From NCBI GenBank assembly GCA_900759385.1, contig CAAEUZ010000114.1, forward strand, positions 1 to 11,649: DNA of 11,649 nucleotides, read 5' to 3'. Made by a program: the position numbers and the translations under genes. Source of the stretch: an uncultured Oscillospiraceae bacterium (GTDB lineage Bacteria > Bacillota > Clostridia > Oscillospirales > Oscillospiraceae). Position 1 is the first letter of the stretch. Each line of letters starts with the position of its first letter. Below are positions 5,183-11,649 of this stretch, piece by piece. The notes beneath the pieces are model-generated. The model saw only the letters and a program-made list of their open reading frames with translations. It was not told the origin of the DNA and did not search any database.

Positions 5183-7559
5183 TTTTGATAAATACAGGGT
5201 TCACGAGGTGGCCAAGGACTTTGGCCTGCCTTCCAAGACCATCACCGAGATATTGACCAAGTATGCCACCACGCCCAAGAACCATATGCAGGTGCTGGAG
5301 GACGGGGAGCTCTCCCTCATATTTGAGAGCCTGACCCAGCAGTACCAGTGCGCCACTATGGAGGACCTGGTGCGCGTGCCCGCGCAGGGCGCAAAGCAGC
5401 CCGCCAGGCAGGAGAGTGCCGCGGAGGCCAAGGCCGCTCCGTCTGCGGAGAGCGCTCCCAGGCCGGCGGCCCAGCCCCAGCAGGCCGCCAGACCCCAGCA
5501 GGCCCAGAGCGCCGCTGCCCCCCAGCAGAGCGCCCAGCCCAAGAAGGAAAAGCAGCATGTCCCGCGCCAGGTGCCCGAGAAGCGCGTAATAGATACCCGC
5601 GGCGGCGGCAACGTCAACCTCGGCAAGTACGACGAGCGCTTTGACCGCATGGCCGGCGCCCACGGCGGCGACGCCAACAAGCGCGGCGGCAAGGAGAAGT
5701 TCACCAACAAGCAGAAGCAGCGCCAGCAGCAGGCCGCAGCCAGCGCCAAGCGCCGCGCCGAGGAGCGCGACCGCATGCAGAAGCTGCAGTTCGAGATAGC
5801 CAAGAAGGCCCCCGTCAAGGTGCAGATACCGGACACCATCGGTGTGGGCGAGCTGGCCTCCCGCATGAAGAAGACCGGTACCGAGGTCGTCAAGGCGCTC
5901 ATAAAGAACGGCGTCATGGCCTCCCTGAGCGACATCATCGACTATGACACCGCGGCGCTCGTCGCCATGGAGCTCGGCTGCAAGGTCGAGCACGAGGTGG
6001 TTGTCACCGTCGAGGAGAAGCTGATAGACGACCGCGAGGATAAGCCCGAAGAGCTCGAGCCGCGCGCTCCCGTCGTGGTGGTCATGGGCCACGTTGACCA
6101 CGGCAAGACCAGCCTGCTCGACTATATCCGCAAGGCCAACGTCGCCGCCGGTGAGGCGGGCGGCATCACCCAGCACATCGGCGCCTATACCGTCAACGTC
6201 AAGGGCAGCCCGGTCACCTTCCTGGACACCCCGGGCCACGAGGCCTTCACCAGCATGCGCGCCCGCGGCGCTTCCGTCACGGACATCGCCATCCTGGTCG
6301 TGGCCGCCAACGACGGCATCATGCCGCAGACCGTGGAGTCCATCAACCACGCCAAGGCGGCCAACATCCCCATCGTCGTGGCCATTAACAAGATGGATAT
6401 GCCCGGCGCCAACCCCGAGCGCGTGAAGCAGCAGCTCACCGAGTACGACCTGGTCAGCGAGGAGTGGGGCGGCGACACCATTGTCTGCCCGATCTCCGCC
6501 AAGACCGGCGAGGGCATAGACAACCTGCTGGAGAACCTGGTCGTCCTGGCCGAGGTGCTTGAGCTCAAGGCCAACCCCAACCGTCCCGCCAGGGGCACCG
6601 TCATCGAGGCGCGCCTGGACCGCGGCCGCGGCCCCATCATGACCGTACTCGTCCAGAACGGCACCCTGCACCACGGCGACATCATCATCGCCGGCACCGC
6701 CGTCGGCCACGTCCGCACCATGATAAACGACAAGGGCCAGCGCGTCACCGAGGCCGGGCCCAGTATCCCGGTCGAGATCGCCGGCATGAGCGAGGTCCCC
6801 AACGCGGGCGACGTCTTTAACGCCGTCACTGACGAGCGCATGGCCCGCGAGCTGGTGGAAGAGCGCAAGCAGCAGGCCAAGGAGCGCACTCTCGGCGTGG
6901 CCAAGAAGGTCACCCTGGACGACCTCTTTGCCCAGATCAAGCAGGGCGAGATCAAGGACTTCAACATCATCGTCAAGGCCGACGTGCAGGGTTCTGCCGA
7001 GGCCGTCAAGACCTCGCTGGAGAAGCTCACCAACGAGGAGGTCCGCGTCAAGGTCATCCACTCCGGCGTCGGCGCCATCAACGAGAGCGACGTCATGCTT
7101 GCCGCCACCAGCAACGCGCTGATAGTCGGCTTCAACGTGCGTCCCGACAGTGCCGCGCGCGATTACGCGGCCCGCGCCAACGTCGAGATCCGCACCTACC
7201 GCGTCATCTATGACTGCATCAACGAGATAGAGGCCGCCATGAAGGGCATGCTGGCGCCCAAGTTCGAGGAGGCGGTTATCGCCCATATCGAGATCCGCCA
7301 GCTCTACAAGGTCAGCAAGGTCGGCACAGTCTGCGGCTGCTATGTCCAGGACGGCAAGGTCCAGCGCGGCTGCAAGGTCCGCGTCGTACGCGACGGCATA
7401 GTCGTGTTCGAGGGCGAGATGGCCTCCCTGCGCCGCTTCAAGGACGACGTCAAGGAAGTCGCCGCCGGCTACGAGTGCGGTATCCAGATAGAGAAGTTCA
7501 ACGACGAGCACGTGGGCGACATCATCGAGGCTTATGTGATGAAGCAAATAGAAGCATGA
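5175..7559 (+). CDS. infB: Translation initiation factor IF-2
   Basis: This GTPase of 794 residues places initiator tRNA on the 30S subunit and promotes subunit joining. An N-terminal IF2_N domain (about 1-53) is followed by a low-complexity linker rich in Ala, Gln, Pro and Lys (about 60-205), then a second IF2_N-like domain (about 213-268). The G domain has all five motifs: GHVDHGKT at 305-312, the GGITQHIGAY switch I, DTPGHEAF at 351-358, NKMD at 405-408 and SAK at 441-443. Beta-barrel domain II, domain III and the C1/C2 domains complete it, ending in EAYVMKQIEA. The start at 5175 is supported by GGGGAGGG 6 nt upstream and by overlap with the preceding stop codon, which implies coupling. 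Length is normal for clostridial IF2. A palindrome-rich spacer follows rather than rbfA. Confidence 0.97.
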   Translation: MSSFDKYRVHEVAKDFGLPSKTITEILTKYATTPKNHMQVLEDGELSLIFESLTQQYQCATMEDLVRVPAQGAKQPARQESAAEAKAAPSAESAPRPAAQPQQAARPQQAQSAAAPQQSAQPKKEKQHVPRQVPEKRVIDTRGGGNVNLGKYDERFDRMAGAHGGDANKRGGKEKFTNKQKQRQQQAAASAKRRAEERDRMQKLQFEIAKKAPVKVQIPDTIGVGELASRMKKTGTEVVKALIKNGVMASLSDIIDYDTAALVAMELGCKVEHEVVVTVEEKLIDDREDKPEELEPRAPVVVVMGHVDHGKTSLLDYIRKANVAAGEAGGITQHIGAYTVNVKGSPVTFLDTPGHEAFTSMRARGASVTDIAILVVAANDGIMPQTVESINHAKAANIPIVVAINKMDMPGANPERVKQQLTEYDLVSEEWGGDTIVCPISAKTGEGIDNLLENLVVLAEVLELKANPNRPARGTVIEARLDRGRGPIMTVLVQNGTLHHGDIIIAGTAVGHVRTMINDKGQRVTEAGPSIPVEIAGMSEVPNAGDVFNAVTDERMARELVEERKQQAKERTLGVAKKVTLDDLFAQIKQGEIKDFNIIVKADVQGSAEAVKTSLEKLTNEEVRVKVIHSGVGAINESDVMLAATSNALIVGFNVRPDSAARDYAARANVEIRTYRVIYDCINEIEAAMKGMLAPKFEEAVIAHIEIRQLYKVSKVGTVCGCYVQDGKVQRGCKVRVVRDGIVVFEGEMASLRRFKDDVKEVAAGYECGIQIEKFNDEHVGDIIEAYVMKQIEA

Positions 7560-7568
7560 CTGTTCTGG

Positions 7569-7594
7569 CCGAAAATGGCTCGCCGCCATTTTCG
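7569..7594. other. Hairpin 1 after infB
   Basis: A 10-bp perfect stem pairs 7570-7579 with 7585-7594 around a 5-nt loop, just after the infB stop codon. GTGCC follows rather than a T-run. It may protect the 3' end of the upstream mRNA, but it is not a canonical terminator. Confidence 0.5.
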
Positions 7595-7638
7595 TGCCAA
7601 TTAAGGTCCCCCGGCGCGTTGCGCCGATGATGACCGGC

Positions 7639-7708
7639 ACTTCGCTCAGCGCACTCTTACCAGTCTGAGGACTGGTAAGAGCACGTTCGCTGCGCGAGAA
7701 GTATTTTT
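7639..7708 (+). terminator. Long hairpin with T-run after infB (possible terminator)
   Basis: A 12-bp perfect core (7654-7665 with 7670-7681, loop TGAG) is extended by CAGCG/CGCTG (7647-7651 with 7688-7692) and ACTTC/GAAGT (7639-7643 with 7698-7702). ATTTTT follows at 7703-7708. The T-run is also the left arm of the next hairpin (7703-7715 with 7721-7733), so the two structures compete. It could end or reduce transcription between infB and rbfA. Confidence 0.45.
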
Positions 7709-7826
7709 GGCGGGGCTTCGCCTCGCCAAAAATGAATTGCAATAGCGCGCGTGGGCGCGCGGCGGCTGGGCAGAGCCCTGCCGGAATGGATTGCGATATG
7801 CGCTTCAAGTGCATGGAGGCATTGTT

Positions 7827-8141
7827 ATGACTGGAGAGCAAATCACCGGGTTTATAATTATCCTTGTTATTGCAATTCCGCTCATCATAATTTCCATCGT
7901 GCTTATGACTGGGCGCGGAGGGGACTTTGTCGCCGGGCTGAACACCATGAAGAGCTCCGAAAGGGAGAAGTACGACGAAAAGGCCGTATGTAAGTGCGTG
8001 GGGCGGTTCACGCTGCCGGCCGGATTGCTCATGCCGACTGTCGTGTTCGGAGGCGCATTTGCGGCGGCGTTTATCGCGTACACCGTAATTGGCGCGGTCG
8101 TGGTGCTTGTGAGGCTTAACACAGATAAATTCAAGCGTTAA
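7827..8141 (+). CDS. DUF3784 family small membrane protein
   Basis: This 104-residue protein has an N-terminal membrane segment (about 6-27), a short loop and a second hydrophobic stretch (about 61-95) that could be one long or two short membrane spans. The loop carries the feature I associate with DUF3784: GLNTM at 37-41, a charged helix with EKYDEK at 47-52, then two Cys at 55 and 57. The function of the family is unknown to me. The start at 7827 is supported by GGAGG 7 nt upstream. It sits between infB and rbfA, where the genes are normally adjacent, behind a palindrome-rich spacer. Its first 30 codons are more AT-rich than the neighbours, so recent arrival with that spacer is a reasonable inference. 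Confidence 0.75.
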   Translation: MTGEQITGFIIILVIAIPLIIISIVLMTGRGGDFVAGLNTMKSSEREKYDEKAVCKCVGRFTLPAGLLMPTVVFGGAFAAAFIAYTVIGAVVVLVRLNTDKFKR

Positions 8142-8162
8142 ATACTTTTAAGAGGTAATTAT

Positions 8163-8537
8163 ATGGCAAATTCCACTAGGATGGGCCGCATAAACGACGA
8201 TATACAGCTTGCTCTCAGCTCGCTGCTCAGGCAGGTGAAGGACCCGCGCGTGCAGCAGGGCATGATAAGCGTCACCCGCGTGGAGACGACGGGCGACCTG
8301 CGCTACGCCAAGGTCTGGCTCAGCGTGCTCGGTGAGCTGAACGAAAAGGAATTCAGGCGCGGGCTCAAGAGCTGCGGCCCCTGGCTGCGGCGCGAGCTCG
8401 GCTCGGCGCTGAGCCTGCGATATACTCCCGAGCTTGTCTTCGAGCTGGACCACTCGATTGAGTACGGCGCGAAGATAAGCCGCATGATAGAGGAAATTGA
8501 GGAAACCGAGAGCGATGACAAATCTGACAGCGAGTGA
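8163..8537 (+). CDS. rbfA: 30S ribosome-binding factor RbfA
   Basis: This 124-residue single KH-type protein binds the 30S subunit near the 16S rRNA 5' helix and aids late maturation. Family signatures include RINDDIQLALSSLLRQVKDPR near the start, the VSVTRVETTGDLRYAKVW-like strand (ISVTRVETTGD here), and LSLRYTPELVFELD followed by an isoleucine-rich last helix. The C-terminus is an acidic Glu/Asp/Ser tail. AGAGG at 8151-8155 lies 7 nt before the ATG. The gene follows the DUF3784 gene by 21 nt and its last 23 nt overlap the start of nrnA, which implies coupled translation. Length is typical for the family. Confidence 0.95.
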   Translation: MANSTRMGRINDDIQLALSSLLRQVKDPRVQQGMISVTRVETTGDLRYAKVWLSVLGELNEKEFRRGLKSCGPWLRRELGSALSLRYTPELVFELDHSIEYGAKISRMIEEIEETESDDKSDSE

Positions 8538-9462
8538 GTGCGCCGCCTGGCTCGATGCGCACGACGACTACCTCATAATAAGCCACCGCCGCCCGGACGG
8601 GGACACGCTCTGTTCCGGGGCGGCGCTGTGCTCGGCGCTCCGCAGGCGCGGCAAGCGCGCCTGGTGCTTTGCCAACCCGGAGACGACCGACACCTACAGA
8701 CCCTTCGTGGAGCCTTACGAGGCGCCTGAAGGGCTTTTGCCGTCTACGGTGATAACCGTGGACGTGGCGAGCGAGGGGCTGTTCCCGGCGGGGGTGGAGG
8801 GGCCTATCCCGCTGGCTATCGACCACCACCCCTCCAACAGCCGCTTTGCCGAAAACCTCTGCCTGGCCGCCGAGCGCTCCAGCTGCGGCGAGCTGGTGCT
8901 GGATATTATCAGGGCCCTCTGCGGGGACGTCACCGCCGGGGAGGCCCGGCTGCTGTACGCCGCCGTCAGCACGGACACGGGCTGCTTCCAGTACTCGAAC
9001 ACCAACAGCGCCACGCTGCGCGCCGCGGCGGAGCTCGTAGACCTGGGGGCGGACAACAGCGAGCTCAACATCCTCCTCTTCCGCACCCAGACCCGCGCGC
9101 GCATGGCCCTGGAGGGACGTATGCTGACGGGGATGCGCTTTTTCCGCGGCGGCAAGGTCAGCGTCGTGACCGTCACCCAGGCCATGCTCGACGAGTGCGG
9201 CGCGGACGACAACGACTGCGACGACCTGGCCGGCATCGCCGGCAAGGCCAAGGGCAGCGTCATCAGCCTCACCATACGCGAGGTCGCCGAGGGAAGCAAG
9301 GTCTCCGCCCGCAGCAAGCCGGGGATAAACGTCTCCGAGATCTGCGCCGTGTACGGCGGCGGCGGGCACGCCATGGCCGCGGGCGCAACGCTGCACTGCG
9401 GCGTGGAGGAGGCGCTTGAGCTCATGCTGAAAGCGATTGACGAGAAATGCCCGGAGCTGTGA
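8515..9462 (+). CDS. nrnA: DHH/DHHA1 phosphoesterase, NrnA type (nanoRNase / pAp phosphatase)
   Basis: This 315-residue cytoplasmic metal-dependent phosphoesterase belongs to the family that degrades very short RNAs and dephosphorylates 3'-phosphoadenosine 5'-phosphate. The N-terminal DHH domain has HRRPDGD at 24-30 and the DHH motif at 103-105 (in AIDHHPSN). The middle holds TDTGCFQYSNT. The C-terminal DHHA1 domain has GGGGH at 281-285 followed by AMAAGA. The ATG at 8515 is chosen because it opens right at TNLTASECAAWL; GAGG lies 12 nt upstream, which is somewhat far. A TTG at 8497 is possible but less likely. It overlaps rbfA by 23 nt and truB by 16 nt. This rbfA-nrnA-truB order is common in Bacillota. 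Confidence 0.92.
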   Translation: MTNLTASECAAWLDAHDDYLIISHRRPDGDTLCSGAALCSALRRRGKRAWCFANPETTDTYRPFVEPYEAPEGLLPSTVITVDVASEGLFPAGVEGPIPLAIDHHPSNSRFAENLCLAAERSSCGELVLDIIRALCGDVTAGEARLLYAAVSTDTGCFQYSNTNSATLRAAAELVDLGADNSELNILLFRTQTRARMALEGRMLTGMRFFRGGKVSVVTVTQAMLDECGADDNDCDDLAGIAGKAKGSVISLTIREVAEGSKVSARSKPGINVSEICAVYGGGGHAMAAGATLHCGVEEALELMLKAIDEKCPEL

Positions 9463-10328
9463 GCGGAATTCTGATAGTGGACAAGCCCGCCGGGTGGACC
9501 AGCCACGACGTGGTAGGCAGGGTCCGCCGCCTGGCGGGCACGCGCCGCGTGGGTCACGCGGGCACGCTCGACCCCATGGCCACAGGAGTTCTGGTGGTGC
9601 TGGTGGGGCGCGCCACGCGCGCCGCCGAGTACGCGGAGGCCCAGGTCAAGGGCTACAGCGCGCACATACGCTTCGGCGTCACCACGGACACGCTAGACAC
9701 AGAGGGCAATGTCACGGGCGAGAGCGGCCTTGTGCCGGGGCTGGACGAGATACTGGCCGTGCTGCCGCGCTTCCGCGGGAAGATTGAGCAGATACCGCCC
9801 ATGTACAGCGCCATAAAGGTCGGGGGCCGCAAGCTCTACGACATCGCCCGCGCGGGCGGTGAGGTCGAGCGCAAGGCAAGACAGGTTAACATAACTCGCC
9901 TGGACTGCTCCGGGCCGCTGGAAAACGGCGACTTTGTGCTGGACGTAGAGTGCTCCAAGGGCACGTATATACGCTCGCTGTGCGCGGATATAGGCACAGC
10001 GCTCGGTTGCGGGGCCTGCATGAGCGCCCTGCGCCGGACTTACTCCGGAGGATTTCGCGCGGAGGACGCCCTGACGCTCGAAGAGATAGAGCGCCGCGGG
10101 GCGGAAAACTGCCTGCTGCCGGTGGATACGCTCTTCGCCGCGAGGCCGCAGCTCACGCTCTGGAGCAGGCGCGCGGAAAAAGCCGTGCGCAACGGCTCGG
10201 ACGTCACCGTCCCAGGCGGCGCGCCGGAGGGCGAGGTGCGCGTCTACTCCGAAGATGGTGAATTCCTGATGCTGGGCGAGGTCAGGTACGGCGTCCTGCA
10301 CACGATAAAGAGTTTTTTCGAGGTTTGA
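9447..10328 (+). CDS. truB: tRNA pseudouridine(55) synthase TruB
   Basis: TruB makes pseudouridine 55 in the T loop of tRNAs. The protein (293 residues from 9447) opens with GILIVDKPAGWTSHDVV and has the catalytic Asp42 in GHAGTLDPMATG. It also has the IPPMYSAIKVGGRKLY motif and the GTYIRSL motif near residue 172, then a C-terminal RNA-binding region. The start is uncertain. ATG at 9447 has only a weak upstream GAGAA. GTG at 9459 overlaps the nrnA stop as GTGA and would give the more usual short N-terminus (MSGILIVDK), but GGAG is only about 3 nt away. Either way it is coupled to nrnA. The stop codon is 3 nt before ribF. Confidence 0.94.
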   Translation: MPGAVSGILIVDKPAGWTSHDVVGRVRRLAGTRRVGHAGTLDPMATGVLVVLVGRATRAAEYAEAQVKGYSAHIRFGVTTDTLDTEGNVTGESGLVPGLDEILAVLPRFRGKIEQIPPMYSAIKVGGRKLYDIARAGGEVERKARQVNITRLDCSGPLENGDFVLDVECSKGTYIRSLCADIGTALGCGACMSALRRTYSGGFRAEDALTLEEIERRGAENCLLPVDTLFAARPQLTLWSRRAEKAVRNGSDVTVPGGAPEGEVRVYSEDGEFLMLGEVRYGVLHTIKSFFEV

Positions 10329-10331
10329 TAT

Positions 10332-11231
10332 ATGCCGGATACAAAGAGAGTTATAGCCCTGGGCTTTTTTGACGGGGTACATCTGGGTCACGCCGCGCTG
10401 ATGGAGATGACGCGCCGCCGCGCCGAGGAGCGCCGGGTGACGCCGGCCGTGCTGACGTTCGATACGCACCCGGACACGCTGGTCAAGGGCGTGGAGGTGC
10501 CGCTTATCAACTCGCCGGAGGGCCGCGCGGAGATAATCCGCCGTGTCTACGGCATAGACAGCGTGATCTTCATCCACTTCAATCGAGCCGTCATGCAGAT
10601 GCCCTGGCAGGACTTCATGCGCTCGCTTGTCGATGAGCTGCACGCCGTCCACGTCGTCGTGGGCTATGACTTCAGCTGCGGCTACCGCGGCGAGGGGCGG
10701 GCGGTCAGGATTGCCGGCTGGTGCTCTGAGCACGGCCTGGGCTGCGACATAATCGACGCCGTCAAGCTCGACGGCGAGGTGGTGAGCTCCACACGTATCC
10801 GCGGGCTCATCGAAAACGGCGATATGGAGGAGGCCAACCGCCTGCTGGGACATCCCCACTGCCTGGTGGACACCGTGCACTACGGCTTCCAGCTCGGCGG
10901 AAAGCTGGGCACCCCGACTATCAACATGCGCTTTGCCGAGGGCGTGCTTGTACCGCGCCACGGTGTGTACGCGGCCAAGGTGTATCTGGACAACGGCGAG
11001 GAGCACATGGCCGTCACCAACGTGGGCGTGCGTCCCACGGTCTCGGGCAGCGACCGCGTGAGCGTGGAGAGCTATATACTCGACTTCACCGGAGACCTCT
11101 ATGACCACACCGTGCGCGTGGAGTTCCACCACTTCATCCGCGACGAGCGCAAGTTCGCGGACGTGGAGGAGCTGAAGGCGCAGATACTGCGCGACGCGCA
11201 GACGACGCGGGACTTTTTCAGCGGAATATGA
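10332..11231 (+). CDS. ribF: Bifunctional riboflavin kinase / FAD synthetase RibF
   Basis: RibF phosphorylates riboflavin to FMN and adenylates FMN to FAD in the cytoplasm. It has 299 residues. The N-terminal nucleotidyltransferase domain opens with GFFDGVHLGH (HLGH at 17-20), contains VVVGYDFSCG, and ends with SSTRIR at 152-157. The C-terminal flavokinase domain has TPTIN at 194-198, GVYAAKVYL, TNVGVRPTV and VESYILDF. The protein is slightly shorter than the usual 310 because the N-terminus starts very close to the first strand. GAGG about 8 nt upstream supports the ATG. No FMN riboswitch can fit in the 3-nt gap after truB, so it relies on operon transcription. It is the last gene of the operon here. 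Confidence 0.95.
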   Translation: MPDTKRVIALGFFDGVHLGHAALMEMTRRRAEERRVTPAVLTFDTHPDTLVKGVEVPLINSPEGRAEIIRRVYGIDSVIFIHFNRAVMQMPWQDFMRSLVDELHAVHVVVGYDFSCGYRGEGRAVRIAGWCSEHGLGCDIIDAVKLDGEVVSSTRIRGLIENGDMEEANRLLGHPHCLVDTVHYGFQLGGKLGTPTINMRFAEGVLVPRHGVYAAKVYLDNGEEHMAVTNVGVRPTVSGSDRVSVESYILDFTGDLYDHTVRVEFHHFIRDERKFADVEELKAQILRDAQTTRDFFSGI

Positions 11232-11236
11232 GTTGG

Positions 11237-11268
11237 GCGCCGCCTTGGCCATATGGCCGGGGCGGCGC
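11237..11268. terminator. GC-rich inverted repeat after ribF, abutting a promoter
   Basis: The arms GCGCCGCC (11237-11244) and GGCGGCGC (11261-11268) pair, continue through two T-G wobbles and GGCC/GGCC, and close on an ATAT loop, giving a 14-bp stem in RNA. It lies 6 nt after the ribF stop, so a role as the operon's 3' end is likely. Only two T follow. Those two T are the first bases of the -35 box of the next promoter, so an operator role is also possible. Confidence 0.55.
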
Positions 11269-11297
11269 TTGACATCAAAATCGCGGCACGGTATAAT
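11269..11297 (+). promoter_or_regulatory. Perfect consensus sigma-A promoter of the SAF-domain gene
   Basis: TTGACA (11269-11274), exactly 17 bp, then TATAAT (11292-11297). All twelve box positions match consensus. Transcription would start near 11304, giving a leader of about 50 nt that contains a CCGGG/CCCGG hairpin (near 11321-11340). Such a strong promoter usually needs a repressor if the gene is inducible. The adjoining inverted repeat is a candidate operator. Confidence 0.85.
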
Positions 11298-11355
11298 TCT
11301 GGTTGTGAAATCGGAAGTGCCGGGTGGCTTGAGGCCCGGCGGAAAGGCAGGGCAT

Positions 11356-11643
11356 ATGAGCACTATACACGCTGTACATATAAACGACAGGGACACCTGC
11401 GTCACCGTCACCGGCGCCGTCAGGGCCGGGGACACGGTGGAGTACCGCCTCGCCGACGGCACTCTGGAGACCGTGACCGCCAGGGACGACGCGCCGATAT
11501 ACCACAAGATAGCCGTCGCCGACGTCAGCGCCGGCGGGTACGTCTACAAATACGGCGAGAAGATAGGCATTGCCGCCAGTGACATCAAGGCCGGCGACTA
11601 TGTGCACACGCACAACTTAAAGCCTGTCGGACATCAGGGGTGA
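11356..11643 (+). CDS. SAF-domain protein, UxaA (altronate dehydratase) small-subunit type
   Basis: This 95-residue protein matches the N-terminal SAF domain of UxaA-family dehydratases, which in many Bacillota is a separate small gene. Signs are AVHINDRDTCVTV at the start, the central HKIAVADVSAGG with KYGEKIG, and DIKAGDYVHTHNL near the end. The HKIA and HTHN histidines are typical of the family. In altronate dehydratase this part works with a large subunit to dehydrate the sugar acid; relatives act on galactarate or sulfolactate, so the substrate is not decided here. The ATG at 11356 follows a weak AGGCAGGG. Upstream in-frame starts would run through the promoter and are rejected. It has its own strong promoter and is probably not part of the ribF operon. 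Confidence 0.85.
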   Translation: MSTIHAVHINDRDTCVTVTGAVRAGDTVEYRLADGTLETVTARDDAPIYHKIAVADVSAGGYVYKYGEKIGIAASDIKAGDYVHTHNLKPVGHQG

Positions 11644-11649
11644 ATGAGA
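11644..11649 (+). CDS. Start of a downstream gene, probably the UxaA-type large subunit (partial)
   Basis: ATGAGA begins immediately after the TGA of the SAF-domain gene, with AGGGG at 11636-11640 at a workable distance. Only two codons (Met-Arg) lie in the window. The large subunit of UxaA-type dehydratases usually follows the small one directly, so this is inferred from context, not from its own sequence. Confidence 0.4.

Larger units (their letters stand above)
7561..7785. repeat. Palindrome-dense intergenic element between infB and the DUF3784 gene
   Basis: Five or more consecutive inverted repeats fill this spacer: 7570-7594, 7612-7626, 7639-7702 (12-bp core at 7654-7681), 7703-7733 and 7745-7760, followed by the small GGCAG/CTGCC repeat near 7768-7782. 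No coding sequence is evident. Back-to-back hairpins resemble REP or MITE-like intergenic repeats that spread in genomes. The neighbouring genes of this operon otherwise touch or nearly touch, so the stretch looks inserted. No terminal duplications are clear by eye. Confidence 0.6.

Noticed and set aside
7703..7733. 13-bp stem with T-run and A-run as a terminator
   Set aside because: The T-run is in the 5' arm and the A-run in the 3' arm on both strands, the reverse of a normal intrinsic terminator. I treat it as a competing hairpin only.
5091..7841. Open frame of 916 codons on the minus strand opposite infB
   Set aside because: It is the antisense shadow of infB, low-complexity and rich in Leu, Asp, Val and Gly, with no recognisable domain. 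The plus strand carries an unmistakable IF2 with all GTPase motifs.
8116..8143. TTAACA, 16-bp spacer, TTAAAT as an internal promoter for rbfA
   Set aside because: The start site would fall at about 8150, on the rbfA ribosome binding site, leaving almost no leader. The -10 match is weak.
10326..10340. FMN riboswitch controlling ribF
   Set aside because: Only 3 nt separate truB and ribF, and no RFN-like conserved elements are seen upstream.
9693..11507. Long minus-strand frame opposite truB and ribF
   Set aside because: Runs across two well-supported genes and a consensus promoter, and shows no family features.
1..11649. CRISPR array, toxin-antitoxin, phage or insertion-sequence genes
   Set aside because: No regular short repeats with spacers, no transposase or integrase, and no phage-like protein were seen on either strand.

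Overview
The window reads as a GC-rich member of the Clostridia (Bacillota), most like Oscillospiraceae and relatives. The evidence is the gene order rimP-nusA-rnpM-ylxQ-infB-rbfA-nrnA-truB-ribF, a NusA without the C-terminal acidic repeats of enterobacteria, strong AGGAGG-type ribosome binding sites, an LtaS-type lipoteichoic acid enzyme and a DUF3784 membrane protein. The taxonomy is inferred from content only, and GC content was judged by eye.

Layout. Positions 1-570 hold a tRNA-Lys(UUU) gene in spacer DNA rich in repeats and hairpins. They include a 31-nt block present twice upstream of the tRNA and a near-copy of the tRNA's terminator about 160 nt further on. Positions 571-2433 (minus strand) encode an LtaS-family membrane phosphoglycerol transferase that converges on the tRNA. 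Positions 2434-2941 are a divergent control region: one promoter for the LtaS-like gene, two candidate promoters for the rightward operon, and a short intrinsic terminator in the rimP leader that looks like an attenuator. Positions 2942-7559 carry rimP, nusA, rnpM, an L7Ae-like gene and infB, tightly packed. Positions 7560-7826 are a palindrome-dense spacer, followed by a small DUF3784 membrane protein gene that is not usual in this operon. Positions 8163-11231 resume with rbfA, nrnA, truB and ribF, all overlapping or nearly touching. At 11237-11297 a GC-rich inverted repeat abuts a perfect consensus sigma-A promoter. This drives a SAF-domain protein of the UxaA (altronate dehydratase) small-subunit type, and the next gene appears to start 6 nt before the window ends.

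Function. The main operon joins ribosome maturation (RimP, RbfA), transcription elongation and termination (NusA), RNA processing (RnpM, NrnA, TruB), translation initiation (IF2) and flavin cofactor synthesis (RibF). The leader terminator fits the NusA-dependent autoregulation known for the equivalent Bacillus operon. I found no new defence, mobile or biosynthetic system. The points most worth checking are the missing canonical start codon of the L7Ae-like gene, the palindromic insert plus DUF3784 gene that splits the operon, the duplicated tRNA-terminator repeat, and the leader attenuator.
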